Positions 52,204 through 61,082 of a DNA stretch of 64,000 bases are shown here, in pieces (positions within the stretch are counted from its first letter, which is position 1; the number at the start of each line of letters is the position of its first letter). This stretch comes from Halobaculum rubrum (GTDB taxonomy: Archaea > Halobacteriota > Halobacteria > Halobacteriales > Haloferacaceae): positions 29,699 through 93,698 of the forward strand of contig NZ_CP082285.1 of NCBI RefSeq assembly GCF_019880225.1. The letters run 5' to 3'. The notes beneath the pieces are model-generated. The model was given only the letters and a program-made list of their open reading frames with translations. It made no database searches and was not told the DNA's origin. Position numbers and translations under genes: made by a program.

Positions 52204-53643
52204 ATGCAACGGAGGTGGCACTTGGCCCTCGTCGCTGTGGTTGTCGTCCTCGCGGGCTGCACTGGGGGAACACCAGGCGTCACGGATGACGGTGGGTCAC
52301 CGGTACCGTCCACTTCTGACACACCCACAGCTGAGCAGTCGCAGTCGTCGTCGGCCGAGGGCTCGATGGAGGTCCACTTCATCAACGTAGGCCAGTCCGC
52401 GAGCACGCTCATCATCGGGCCCACGGGTGAGACGATGCTCATCGATACTGGCGATTTCCGGACTGACGGAGAACACGTCCTTTCGTATCTCAAAGAGCAC
52501 GATATCGAGCGAATCGACCATCTCGTCGTCACCCACAATGACGCTGACCACATCGGGGGAAACGCCGCGGTGATCGAGTATCTCGAAACCGAGGGTGAGG
52601 GGGTCGGCGCTGTGTATGACCCCGGGATCGCCGCCAGTACGCAGACGTACGAGGCGTATCTCGATGCGATCGAAGAGTACGACGTCACGCTGTATGAGGT
52701 CCGCGAAGGTGACGATCTTCCATTCGAGGGCGTCGAGACCCGCGTGCTTGGACCGCCAGATCCCTATCTGGATGTCGACAGCCGCAACGAGAACGGGATC
52801 GTGCTCCACCTGACGTTCGGCCAGACAAGCTTCCTCCACACCGGGGACGCCGAGGAGCACCAAGAGGAGTACCTCGTTGAGGAATACGGCGAGTCACTCA
52901 ACGCGACCATCTTCAAGGCCGGCCACCACGGCAGCGATAGCAGCTCCAGCTCCGAGCTTCTTGATCTCGTCTCGCCAGAAGTAGCCGTGATCTCCAGCGC
53001 CTACGACTCACAGTACGGTCACCCACATGAGGTCGTCCTGGAGCGGTTCGCCGAGCGGTCGATCCCGATCTACTGGACGGCGACCCACGGCACGGTTGTC
53101 ATGGAGACTAACGGCTCAGCGGTCACGGTCAAAACGCAAGCCAAAGCACCGACGGATCCGCTCGCGATTCGTGATGGTGACCCGGTCGAGCCGGGCACGA
53201 CCACACCCGTCGAGCAGCGCGCTGTGATCACAGCTGTGGGCGGCAACGTCCAGACGGTCACGCCGACGACAACGTCGACGCCGACTTCCACCGATGGCGG
53301 ATCCGACCCCGACGCGCTCGAGCTCGTTGAGGTACACGCGGACGCCGAGGGATCGGATCGCGACAACCTGAACGACGAGTATGTCGTCTTCGAGAACACC
53401 GGCGACACCGAACTCGACCTTTCAGGGTGGACAGTCGAGGACGCCGCCGACCACGTCTACACCGTTCCTGAGGGAACAACGCTCGCGCCTGGGGGTCAGA
53501 TCACCCTCCACACGGGGAGTGGCTCGGATACAACAACTGACCTGTACTGGGGCACATCTGCACCAGTCTGGAACAATGGCGGGGATACAGTAACTGTCCG
53601 AGCGGAGGATGAGACGATCGTGCTGCAGGAGGAGTACAACTAA
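52204..53643 (+). CDS. Secreted ComEC-like metallo-beta-lactamase lipoprotein with lamin-tail domain
   Basis: 479 residues with a lipobox signal (VVVLAGCTGG). The ComEC-like hydrolase fold has HFINVGQSASTLI, VVTHNDADHIGG, LHTGDAEEHQ and FKAGHHGSDSSSS, with all metal ligands present. After a Thr-rich linker, the last 110 residues form a lamin-tail domain (DEYVVFENTGDTELDLSGWTV). Such proteins are believed to degrade extracellular DNA or nucleotides. The stop overlaps the start of the DUF3006 gene, a common pairing. Confidence 0.9.
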   Translation: MQRRWHLALVAVVVVLAGCTGGTPGVTDDGGSPVPSTSDTPTAEQSQSSSAEGSMEVHFINVGQSASTLIIGPTGETMLIDTGDFRTDGEHVLSYLKEHDIERIDHLVVTHNDADHIGGNAAVIEYLETEGEGVGAVYDPGIAASTQTYEAYLDAIEEYDVTLYEVREGDDLPFEGVETRVLGPPDPYLDVDSRNENGIVLHLTFGQTSFLHTGDAEEHQEEYLVEEYGESLNATIFKAGHHGSDSSSSSELLDLVSPEVAVISSAYDSQYGHPHEVVLERFAERSIPIYWTATHGTVVMETNGSAVTVKTQAKAPTDPLAIRDGDPVEPGTTTPVEQRAVITAVGGNVQTVTPTTTSTPTSTDGGSDPDALELVEVHADAEGSDRDNLNDEYVVFENTGDTELDLSGWTVEDAADHVYTVPEGTTLAPGGQITLHTGSGSDTTTDLYWGTSAPVWNNGGDTVTVRAEDETIVLQEEYN

Positions 53644-53948
53644 TGACTGATGATACCGACGACGTCCCCGACGGGGAGCACATAGCAGTGGTCGATCGCT
53701 TCGAGGGCGACCTCGCCGTCCTGGAGGTGACGACACCCGACGGGCTCCGTCAACTTGTCGTCGACGAGAGTGAGCTACCCGAGGATGGCCGCCACCAGGA
53801 TGCCGTCCTCGAAGTGACTGTGGACTCGCAGGAGTTGATGGAGGCCATGTACAACGAGCGGGAGACGGAATCACGAGCGGAGTCGGCACAAGATCGGTTC
53901 GACCAGCTTTCGAACCGGCTTGGGTCTGACACTACGGACGACCACTAG
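53643..53948 (+). CDS. DUF3006-family protein
   Basis: 101 residues. AVVDRFEGDLAVLEV at the N-terminus and ELPEDGRHQDAVLEV are DUF3006 hallmarks (a small beta-barrel), followed by a charged helix. The ATG overlaps the TAA of the preceding ComEC-like gene. Function unknown; probably a partner of the hydrolase. Confidence 0.85.
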   Translation: MTDDTDDVPDGEHIAVVDRFEGDLAVLEVTTPDGLRQLVVDESELPEDGRHQDAVLEVTVDSQELMEAMYNERETESRAESAQDRFDQLSNRLGSDTTDDH

Positions 53949-53987
53949 AGTGGCCGGGACACGACGATCCCACAACGGTAATATTAG

Positions 53988-54620
53988 CGCAAGTTAGATG
54001 CGGATCTAACTATCCCAGAGTTTGACGCTGCAGATACGAAGGCGGCATGGAACCGTGGGGAGAGTGCCGCCGCGATCGCGACCGCAGTCCGAGAGCTCCG
54101 ACTCCCCGACCGAGTCGGCGATGCGGCGAGTGACCAGCTCGTCGTCGCCCACGAGCATGATCTACTCCGTGGCCGTGGCATTCGACCCTTCGCCGCTGCC
54201 GCGCTCCGAATCGAGAGTATCGCGGCCGGGCTTCCGCGACCCCTGTGTCGGATCGCCGCTGCTCTCGATATTGATGAATTCGCTGCTCGAGAGGCGGTCA
54301 AGCAACTGCAGGGAACAGGTGAGGTGCCGCTCGTGCTCACGGATGTCGAAACGGTACTCATTCAACTTTGCTTCGAAGCAAATCCACCCGACGCTGTCGC
54401 GACTGAAGCGTTCGCCTGTCTCGAAGCACTCGAGGATGCGGGCAAGACGATCAATCGCTCGCGAGCAGGGATCGCTGCTGCGTGTCTTGTCTACGCGTAC
54501 GATCTGGTCAACCTCGCATCAGCGCCAACACACGAGGAGATCGCCGCGATGGCAGGCACGACGCTCATGACGACGTACACACGTCGCGACGAACTGGAGA
54601 CTGTCCTTGAGGCGGAGTGA
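53988..54620 (+). pseudogene. TFB-like core without start codon, copy 2
   Basis: Open from 53988 to the stop at 54618 with two cyclin folds: first LRLPDRVGDAASDQL, LLRGRGIRPFAAAALRI and LPRPLCRIAAALDID; then VLTDVETVLIQLCFEANPPD, NRSRAGIAAACLVYAY and EEIAAMAGTT. This is the core of an archaeal TFB, which recruits RNA polymerase at TATA boxes. The N-terminal zinc ribbon and B-reader are missing and no ATG or GTG exists in the first 100 codons. The next in-frame GTG is at 54324, inside the second fold. It is a truncated gene, although the core reads well. Confidence 0.65.
53992..54011. terminator. Short hairpin after DUF3006 gene
   Basis: AGTTAGAT - GCGG - ATCTAACT is a perfect 8-bp stem with a 4-nt loop, 44 nt after the DUF3006 stop. 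It lies where the start-less TFB frame opens. It could be a terminator or an insertion scar. Confidence 0.35.
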
Positions 54621-54648
54621 CTGACGTGAGACGGCGCGTACAATAGTG

Positions 54649-55005
54649 TTACGAGTCGTCGAGTGGCCCAATCGCCTCGTTCTTATCTGGTGCGTCGACG
54701 TCGGGCTCGGAGCGCCACTGCCAGTAAGCGTACTCGTACCCGTCCTGCGGTTCTTTGATCGAGATGTACGCACGGTCGGGGACGGCCTCGTAGTCCGTCG
54801 GGTCAGCCGAATAGCCGGATGCTTCGACCCGACGACGGAACTCCTTCTGGTGGTCACCGTTGGGTTCGGTGGCCGTTTTGTGTTCGGCGAGGTTGGCTGC
54901 CCACGCTGCAAGTTCGCGGAGGCGGTCCGCCGATTGCCGTTCGAGTGGCTCGACGACGTACGCGGGCGCATCCTCGGGCGGCGTAGGTGGGGATTCGTCC
55001 GCCAT
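54649..55005 (-). CDS. 118-residue acidic protein, copy 2
   Basis: Starts MADESPPTPPEDAPAYVVEP at the ATG at 55005. It is identical to copy 1 (29162-29518) at most positions, including AYISIKEPQDGYEYAYWQW. It is convergent with the TFB remnant as in copy 1. Conservation of the reading frame in both copies suggests it is functional even though the TFB partner has decayed. Confidence 0.75.
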   Translation of the reverse strand: MADESPPTPPEDAPAYVVEPLERQSADRLRELAAWAANLAEHKTATEPNGDHQKEFRRRVEASGYSADPTDYEAVPDRAYISIKEPQDGYEYAYWQWRSEPDVDAPDKNEAIGPLDDS

Positions 55006-55011
55006 TATTAT

Positions 55012-55031
55012 CCCACAATTTGAATTGTGGG
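55012..55031 (-). promoter_or_regulatory. Perfect palindrome upstream of the 118-residue gene, copy 2
   Basis: CCCACAATT - TG - AATTGTGGG, a perfect 9-bp dyad, starts 7 nt before the ATG. It is probably an operator, and it is conserved in copy 1 with one mismatch. Confidence 0.5.
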
Positions 55032-55129
55032 GTATTGTGAGTATCGGCCGGTCTGGTGAGTTTGTGCCTTCGAGGTGGTGAACCGGCTTCTGGTCGAGGA
55101 GACTCTATAGGTAAGTACAGACGATCTGT

Positions 55130-55747
55130 CTATTGTTCAGTACAGGAGGGCGGAAGACATTGACCCACAGTGTATCTACCTTCACGAGTCTGGACACCTC
55201 TCAAAGTCTCGCTTTCTCCTTCAGCCACTTTGGTCGTGAATGGTTGACTGTAACTTTCTATTACTTTGTATTCATATGTTCCTGGCTCTTTAGGCGGTGT
55301 ACTGTAGGTCCATACTCGACGCCACTGTGCTTGATTCTCAGTCTCTGTGTCTGTTGAGGGGATTTTCTCCCAGTTCCACCACCCTTCAGAGGATGAGATC
55401 CTTTCACCATCAATAATGAACGAGAGATCAGTAACTTGAAAGAATTCCTCTAATTTTTCACGGGGTTCATCACCAACAGTTCCCCAGACTCCCGTATGGT
55501 GTATCCTCTTCCCAGCAGGGACGTATTGGCGGTTACCCAGTTCTTCTGCAGAGACAGGGTGTGGATAGCGCGTTTGTTTCCAAGGAAGACGGTGACGACT
55601 CTGTTCAGTTGAGCTTGAAGTGTCACTGTTTTGTTCTGCGACCGCTTTCGGGACACTACTTACTGCTCCCAAACTGAACAGGGTGAGAACTGCACGTCTG
55701 TTGATACTGTACGAATCTATCTTGGAGTCTGATGGCTGTTCTGTCAT
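55130..55747 (-). CDS. Tat-exported protein of the HNH operon
   Basis: 205 residues with a Tat signal (INRRAVLTLFSLGAVSS, cleavage after KAVA). The mature part has a beta-rich domain (FQVTDLSFIIDGERI, WRRVWTYSTPPKEPGTYEYK). It ends CLPPSC, which may form a disulfide. Not recognised. Its ATG overlaps the stop of the HNH gene (ATGA), so it is the third gene of a tight operon. GC is lower than the surroundings. Confidence 0.7.
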   Translation of the reverse strand: MTEQPSDSKIDSYSINRRAVLTLFSLGAVSSVPKAVAEQNSDTSSSTEQSRHRLPWKQTRYPHPVSAEELGNRQYVPAGKRIHHTGVWGTVGDEPREKLEEFFQVTDLSFIIDGERISSSEGWWNWEKIPSTDTETENQAQWRRVWTYSTPPKEPGTYEYKVIESYSQPFTTKVAEGESETLRGVQTREGRYTVGQCLPPSCTEQ

Positions 55748-56295
55748 TTGCTCAAACTAACCTTCGGCTGGTCTTCTACGATTTCGTAGTTGCCACACTC
55801 TGAGCAGATAATTCGATTATCATCGGGATTCCGTCGCAGGATTGCCACCTGGTTGCAACGACCACACCGAACGAGAAGATCGTCACCACTACCGTGCAAC
55901 CAGAGTTGTCCCTCGTCATTCCTTCCAATAGGCCAGCCATGATGATCGCTGTGACAGGTCTGGCACAGCGTAATTAGGTTGCTTGTCCTATGTGATCCAC
56001 CCTCTGAAAGAGGCGTTTTATGATGAACCTGTAATTTAGCGGTACTATGGGGTCCGCCTTGTGTATCGCAACCTTGATTCTGACACTGGTACTCATCTCG
56101 TTGAAGTATCCGCTGGCGAACACTCTTCCAGTTTGAAGGGTATCTATCGGTTTCGTTTTCCCGACTAAGTTCACGTTTTAGGATTTCTGCTTTCGACTGC
56201 GGATGCGACGGAGAGGTCGTAAAAGCGAAATGCGAATCGACTCCGCGTGCATCATGGAATGTCACATCACACCCATCTATAATACACTCTGTCAT
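55744..56295 (-). CDS. HNH endonuclease with C2H2 finger and zinc ribbon
   Basis: 183 residues from the ATG at 56295. An N-terminal C2H2-like finger (CIIDGCDVTFHDARGVDSHF) is followed by an HNH domain: RQRILQRDEYQCQNQGC, KLQVHHKTPLSEGG, NLITLCQTCHSDHHG. The C-terminus has a zinc ribbon (RCGRC and CSEC). The HNH site has its His and Asn residues. It overlaps both neighbours by 4 nt. I infer a DNA nuclease of a small defence or toxin unit. Confidence 0.8.
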   Translation of the reverse strand: MTECIIDGCDVTFHDARGVDSHFAFTTSPSHPQSKAEILKRELSRENETDRYPSNWKSVRQRILQRDEYQCQNQGCDTQGGPHSTAKLQVHHKTPLSEGGSHRTSNLITLCQTCHSDHHGWPIGRNDEGQLWLHGSGDDLLVRCGRCNQVAILRRNPDDNRIICSECGNYEIVEDQPKVSLSK

Positions 56296-56870
56296 AGTTG
56301 GTGCGAGTACTTCCAATAGTCCCTGATGGCACGCTTATACGCCTCATCTTTAGATTCCTCTCCCTCAACTACGCGACGGTTTCGCTCCTGAATGAGGTCG
56401 CCCATTGCGTCGTAAATACGGTCGACGAAGGTATCCTCATCACCTGAGAGAGGCACCTGATTCTCCTCACTCACGTCGACTCGAATCGTGCCTTCAGTTA
56501 ATATATTCACATTTTTGACACCCTCCATCTGGAGTGCCGATTTCAGGGTGTCTTCACCGATATACGAAGTCCCAGTATCGAGTATCGTGGTGTGAGGTGG
56601 ATCACCTTTCGAGAAGTATTTGAATCGAACAGGGCTATTGGTGCGGGGAGTCAGCCGAATCTGCACCCCTCCGCCCATTGATCGGCGGATCTCATAGTCA
56701 AACACATCTCTGACTTCTTTCTCTTGGGCATGATACTCTGCTTCCAACTCATTCACACGCTTGCGAGCAGCATGGCGTACGAGTTCAGCTCCGCTCTCGT
56801 GATTTCCGTGTCGATACACCTCCTCAATTCGCTGTGCAAGGGTGTCTGGAATCTTAGGTCTCATTTTCAT
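56292..56870 (-). CDS. Hypothetical first gene of the HNH operon
   Basis: 192 residues (MKMRPKIPDTLAQRIEEVYR); an ATG at 56864 is also possible. A helical N-terminus with HAARKRVNELEAEYHAQEKEV, a beta-rich middle (GGGVQIRLTPRT, RFKYFSKGDPPHT) and a helical C-terminus. No family recognised. It is coupled to the HNH gene by ATGA. The three-gene unit has more A and T than the flanks, consistent with transfer. Confidence 0.65.
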   Translation of the reverse strand: MKMRPKIPDTLAQRIEEVYRHGNHESGAELVRHAARKRVNELEAEYHAQEKEVRDVFDYEIRRSMGGGVQIRLTPRTNSPVRFKYFSKGDPPHTTILDTGTSYIGEDTLKSALQMEGVKNVNILTEGTIRVDVSEENQVPLSGDEDTFVDRIYDAMGDLIQERNRRVVEGEESKDEAYKRAIRDYWKYSHQL

Positions 56871-57019
56871 GTACTCCGTACTCTATCTAGAGTACACGTA
56901 GCAATGTTTCTTGTACTGGAAAAACTTTGTGCTGCCCGCACCAATATGCTGTCTACGTGGGTTTCATCCCGTTCAACCCACTCACGCAGCCACGATCGGC
57001 ATCCCACCCTCGGAGTTTT

Positions 57020-57546
57020 GTTCGCCTATAAAATGAAACACGACAGGATATCCGGAATAGCTCTTCGCTCCTATCGGTCGCCGGATGAAGTACCACTGAG
57101 TGCGTCCTCTGCAGCACCGCGAAGCCGCTCGACGTCGTCATCCCGATAGCTCGCGTGGGTGGTCTCGACTGACTGGTGACGCAGCACCTCCTGAGCGAGC
57201 TCGGCACTCGTATCGTACAGTTCGTCACCGAGCCCTCGACGAGCGCCGTGAGGCAGCAACTCTTCGCCATCTTGCGTGATCCCGCTCTCGGCCGAGAGCC
57301 GCTTCAGGAGCGATCGTGCACCGGCCGTCGACAGCGCCGGCGGGACCAATTCGTACTCGCGCAGCAGCGACCACACAGTTTCCTTCGTCGGCTCCTCGCT
57401 GACGGCGTCGGCGTCGCGAACAACGTCGTACAGACTCGGGAGGTGGGCCGTCGGGAACACTGGCCACTCCTCGGTCGGTGGATCCTGTCGTCGGCGATGC
57501 GCGCGAAGGCGTTCGACGCCGGGCTCGAGTAGGGGCGACTGGTGCC
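57020..57546. repeat. 527-bp direct repeat, copy A
   Basis: Matches 60556-61082 without gaps in length, in the same orientation. It contains the last 150 codons of a tyrosine recombinase and some downstream sequence. The pair encloses about 3.0 kb. Confidence 0.75.
57071..57546 (-). pseudogene. Tyrosine recombinase C-terminal fragment
   Basis: Nearly identical to the last 150 residues of the recombinase at 60607-61770, from SPLLEPGVERLRAHRRR to LSGTSSGDR. It keeps LPHGARRGLGDEL and LRHQSVETTHASY but lacks the N-terminal domain and the first catalytic Arg (YSGARGAEL in the full copy). It cannot be active. Confidence 0.75.
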
Positions 57547-57662
57547 TCATCAATCGAGTTTGCATCGAGCGCGTCGACGGCAGCGTCGAGATCCCATTCG
57601 GCGACAGCCGACCATGCGAGGTCGTACCAGTCGGCCGATTGGAAGTACGTACACCCCGCCAT
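57533..57662 (-). pseudogene. Gene fragment joined to recombinase remnant
   Basis: MAGCTYFQSADWYDLAWSA and AEWDLDAAVDALDAN precede the junction with copy A in another frame. It looks like the start of a protein cut off by the duplication. Not recognised. Confidence 0.3.
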
Positions 57663-57804
57663 GAGATACGAACAGGCTCAGGTCCAATTGATTTGAATCT
57701 AGCGACTGCGCTGTTCAATCAGTAGACGGTGGTCGAGTCGCGTTGTCCCTTTCAGCACGGGAGTCAGCCTGGTGCAGAGATTGTCATTACCCTACCAAAT
57801 TTTA

Positions 57805-57812
57805 TTTATATA
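57805..57812 (+). promoter_or_regulatory. TATA box of the TIM-barrel protein gene
   Basis: TTTATATA, centred about 24 nt before the GTG at 57832, within an A+T-rich block. Consistent with a leaderless transcript. Confidence 0.45.
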
Positions 57813-57831
57813 TTATTACCGAGTGACGAAC

Positions 57832-59736
57832 GTGCCCGAATTGCATCGCCGACAGTTCATACAGCTTGCTGGCTCAGGGCTCGGAGCAGTCCCAGTTTTT
57901 TCTACCAGTTCTCTAGGGACAAACTCAGCTCGGGCAAATAGTCAAGACAGACAATTTCGGGATCGGATTGGAGTCAATCACGTCGACGGAAACTATCACC
58001 TGACCGATGATGATTATCTGAATGAAGGTGCGAAGCAAATTCGCGACCTTGGATCACGAGTCATCAAACTCTGGTTCCACCACATTGGGACACAAGGAGA
58101 ACAAAAATATCGCTACAACAGCGATTGGCCGGAGCAGTTCACTGACATGGTTGAGATCGCGCGTCATGAGTACTTCAGGGAACTGTTCCAACGCGATTTT
58201 AGGACGTATGTTTTGGTCGCATATTCGATGAACGACTCCGGTGGGTTTTCTCATGGAGAAGGTGGAAAACACTATTTCAGACATGGTGTCAGTGATGCAC
58301 AACTACAACATGAGGAAGAGTCGTTCTATGAGTTAACGGCCCATCTTCTAGAAGAGTACCACGGGACGGGGAAAGAATTCATTCTCCAGCATTGGCAGGG
58401 TGATTGGGCAATCCTTCCGTTTTCTGCACGGGATGAAGTCAAGGCGAATCAGATCCGTGAGGATGACCAAGAGCCAACCGCCACAGCTGTCGAGGGGATG
58501 ATTCAGTGGTTGAATGCTCGTCAGCGAGGCGTCAATCGGGCGCGGCAAGAAATTGACAGTGATGTCAAAGTCCTTCATGCAGCGGAGGTCAACATGGTTC
58601 GGCGAGCGATGCGTGGTCAGCGACGCGTGATCAACCAGGTAGTGCCTGAATCCACTGTCGATCTGGTCTCACACAATTCTTATCGAGAGATGTGGGCGGC
58701 ACACAGACGCTGGAATCCGAATGAAGCACCGCAAAAAATGCGGGACATCCTTGATTTCGTCAACCAGCATGCTCCTACGCCCGGTGAGTATGTGACAGAG
58801 ACATTAGTAGACCCAGATAAGAACGTCTTCATAGGGGAATACGGACTGCCCCTCACGTGGGTGGGTGACAAAAACGGCACGAGGATCTCCAAATTGGCTA
58901 CTAATGTCTCTCTCGACTGGGGTGCTACGTGGACACTGTACTGGCAAATCTATGGGAATGAAGACGGCAAGGGCTTCTGGTTGATTCGTCCAGATGGATC
59001 GAAAACTCCTCTCTACGAGTATTTCAAACGGATTATCTCAGAGAACTCCCTCCCACAACTCCCTGAATACACGTCTGTTGTCTTCAGTTTTAACCGAGCC
59101 GTGTTGGAGCACGAAGTCAATGAAGATGTCTCAAAAGCGGACAGCCGGTGGCTGACATTTGCCTGTTCGCAGCTGGAGTTTTTAGACGGTGAAGGAACTG
59201 TCATCAAGTCCTACGATATTGGCGATCCGATGCATGAGCCCGTGTTATCGGGGGGAACTTCATGGCCTGCCGAACATGGGGGCAGATCTTGGCGCTGGTT
59301 CGTTGGAGAGGACGCACGAACTGCTCAGACGTACATTTACATCCCCGCTGAGATTGCAGCCAATGCGGCTGCACTCAGGATCACTGGACGGCCGGTTCAG
59401 CAAGTAGATCTCGAAGTTACAATTACTGTTGGAGATGAATCAGCCGGAACAATAGACATTCCAGAGAACAGCCGTTGGCAACGCTATTCATTAGAGTTTG
59501 CCTCTGCTCCGACTGGTCGTACATCCACCCCGACACCGACCACAACCGAGTCTTCAACTGGCACCACCTCACTGACCCCAGCAGAATCTTCACCTACAGG
59601 ATCGGCGGTTGAATCCACATCCAATAGCCAAACAGCGGTAAGCCAACCAGGCTTCACAGTCCCACTGACAGCCATCGGAATCACGGGGGGACTTGGATTA
59701 TTGAGATATTTCAAGACTGATCCGGATGGTGACTAA
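57832..59736 (+). CDS. Tat-exported TIM-barrel glycosidase-like protein with PGF-CTERM-like anchor
   Basis: 634 residues from a GTG at 57832 (a GTG 9 nt earlier is possible). A Tat signal (HRRQFIQLAGSGLGAVPVF) is followed by a barrel-like domain with RIGVNHVDGNYHLTDDDY, VIKLWFHHIGTQGE, FILQHWQGDW and NVFIGEYGLPLTWVG, in which Glu residues at strand ends could be catalytic. A beta-sandwich domain, a Thr/Ser-rich linker, then SQPGFTVPLTAIGITGG and a basic tail resemble the archaeosortase PGF-CTERM signal. It is expected on the cell surface. The exact glycoside family is not recognised. Confidence 0.75.
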   Translation: MPELHRRQFIQLAGSGLGAVPVFSTSSLGTNSARANSQDRQFRDRIGVNHVDGNYHLTDDDYLNEGAKQIRDLGSRVIKLWFHHIGTQGEQKYRYNSDWPEQFTDMVEIARHEYFRELFQRDFRTYVLVAYSMNDSGGFSHGEGGKHYFRHGVSDAQLQHEEESFYELTAHLLEEYHGTGKEFILQHWQGDWAILPFSARDEVKANQIREDDQEPTATAVEGMIQWLNARQRGVNRARQEIDSDVKVLHAAEVNMVRRAMRGQRRVINQVVPESTVDLVSHNSYREMWAAHRRWNPNEAPQKMRDILDFVNQHAPTPGEYVTETLVDPDKNVFIGEYGLPLTWVGDKNGTRISKLATNVSLDWGATWTLYWQIYGNEDGKGFWLIRPDGSKTPLYEYFKRIISENSLPQLPEYTSVVFSFNRAVLEHEVNEDVSKADSRWLTFACSQLEFLDGEGTVIKSYDIGDPMHEPVLSGGTSWPAEHGGRSWRWFVGEDARTAQTYIYIPAEIAANAAALRITGRPVQQVDLEVTITVGDESAGTIDIPENSRWQRYSLEFASAPTGRTSTPTPTTTESSTGTTSLTPAESSPTGSAVESTSNSQTAVSQPGFTVPLTAIGITGGLGLLRYFKTDPDGD

Positions 59737-59903
59737 CCTCTTGATGATCCATCAGTTCACTCTGTGTCAGGGTAGCTGGTCCTGGAGAACATGAGAAGCG
59801 GTACACAAGGTCTTGAGTAGGCAAATCACTCAATAGTCGTTTGGGAGAATTGTATTCTATACTCCGCTCAGTGGTGCAACCCTGGAGCAATTTTGAATCC
59901 TTC

Positions 59904-59918
59904 GGCTCTGTTGAAATC
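59904..59918. repeat. Solitary IS6-like end
   Basis: GGCTCTGTTGAAATC matches the first 15 bases of the right end of the 2.28-kb element (GGCTCTGTTGAAACC) except for one base. No partner end was found nearby, so it is probably a relic. Confidence 0.35.
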
Positions 59919-59977
59919 ATTAGAAATTGATATAAATACTTGCTAAATATAGAAGCCGAATACAGCAGACCCGGTCG

Positions 59978-60388
59978 TCACGACGTGATTCGACGGAGCC
60001 AGGCTCCAAGCACCAGTAACAGGATTCCGATTACGAGCAACTGAGATTCTCGGAGAAGGATCGATAGAAACGGCTCGTATCCCCCTACAGGCCCTTCAAA
60101 GGGGCCAATGACCCGATAGAGATAGAACACGAGATAGATGAGCCCGGGGCCAGTGGCACTGGCTGTCACCGTCGCTCGTGCAGACGGTCGCGTGTAGAGG
60201 AACACCACCAACACGACGTTGAAGATGAGTGGTACAAGCCCCCCAAAGTACGAATTCACGACCGCAACCAGGAAAAACAACAGAGAAACGCCGATAACGA
60301 ACCCTACGCGGTGGGTCTCGCTCCGACCAACATAGGCAACAATCCGACCGACGCCCTGCTCAACCCACGCTGAACCTGGCTCACTCAT
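59978..60388 (-). CDS. Four-helix membrane protein
   Basis: 136 residues from the ATG at 60388 (MSEPGSAWVEQGVGRIVAYV). Four hydrophobic helices (VGFVIGVSLLFFLVAVV, LVPLIFNVVLVVFL, GPGLIYLVFYLYRVIG, LLVIGILLLVLGAWL). Not recognised. It lies between the two recombinase copies and would be lost if the 527-bp repeats recombined. Confidence 0.65.
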   Translation of the reverse strand: MSEPGSAWVEQGVGRIVAYVGRSETHRVGFVIGVSLLFFLVAVVNSYFGGLVPLIFNVVLVVFLYTRPSARATVTASATGPGLIYLVFYLYRVIGPFEGPVGGYEPFLSILLRESQLLVIGILLLVLGAWLRRITS

Positions 60389-60555
60389 AAATATAGTTTC
60401 CATCGCAACTGCAAAACTATTCGGCCACCCTGAGCAAGAGTGACGACGCGTGCTGCATATGCGCCCTGTATTCAGCACGGTTGTACGAATACCTAGCATA
60501 ATTATCAGAAATTTCGCCGATAGGTTCGCACACCTAATTAGCGGCCGATTCAAAT

Positions 60556-61082
60556 GTTCGCCTGTGAAAGGAAACGCGACAGGATATCCGGAATAGCCCT
60601 TCGATTCTATCGATTGCCGGATGAAGTACCACTGAGCGCGTCCTCAGCAGCATCGCGGAGGCGCTCGATATCGTCATCGCGATAGCTCGCGTGGGTGGTC
60701 TCGACGGACTGGTGGCGCAGCACCTCCTGGGCCAACTCTGCACTCGTATCGTACAGCTCATCACCGAGCCCTCGACGGGCGCCGTGCGGTAGCAGCGGCT
60801 CGCCATCCTGTGTGATCCCACTCTCGGCCGAGAGCCGCTTCAGGAGCGAGCGCGCCCCCGCCGTCGACAGCGCTGGCGGGACTAGGTCGTGCTCGCGCAG
60901 CAGCGGCCACACAGTACTTTTCGTCGGTTCCTCGTCAACGACGTCGGCATCGCGAACGACCTCGTACAGACTCGGCAGGTGCCCAGTCGGGAAGACCGGC
61001 CACTCCTCGGTCGGTGGATCCTGTCGTCGACGATGCGCGCGGAGCCGTTCGACGCCGGGCTCAAGTAGGGGTGACTGCTGCC
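60556..61082. repeat. 527-bp direct repeat, copy B
   Basis: The intact counterpart of copy A (57020-57546); contains the recombinase C-terminus and its downstream flank. Confidence 0.75.

Larger units (their letters stand above)
54291..55062. repeat. 775-bp duplicated segment, copy 2
   Basis: Matches 28801-29575. It includes the TFB second cyclin fold, the 118-residue gene and its upstream palindrome. Copy 2 continues leftward through the first cyclin fold, so it is closer to the ancestral arrangement. Confidence 0.75.
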
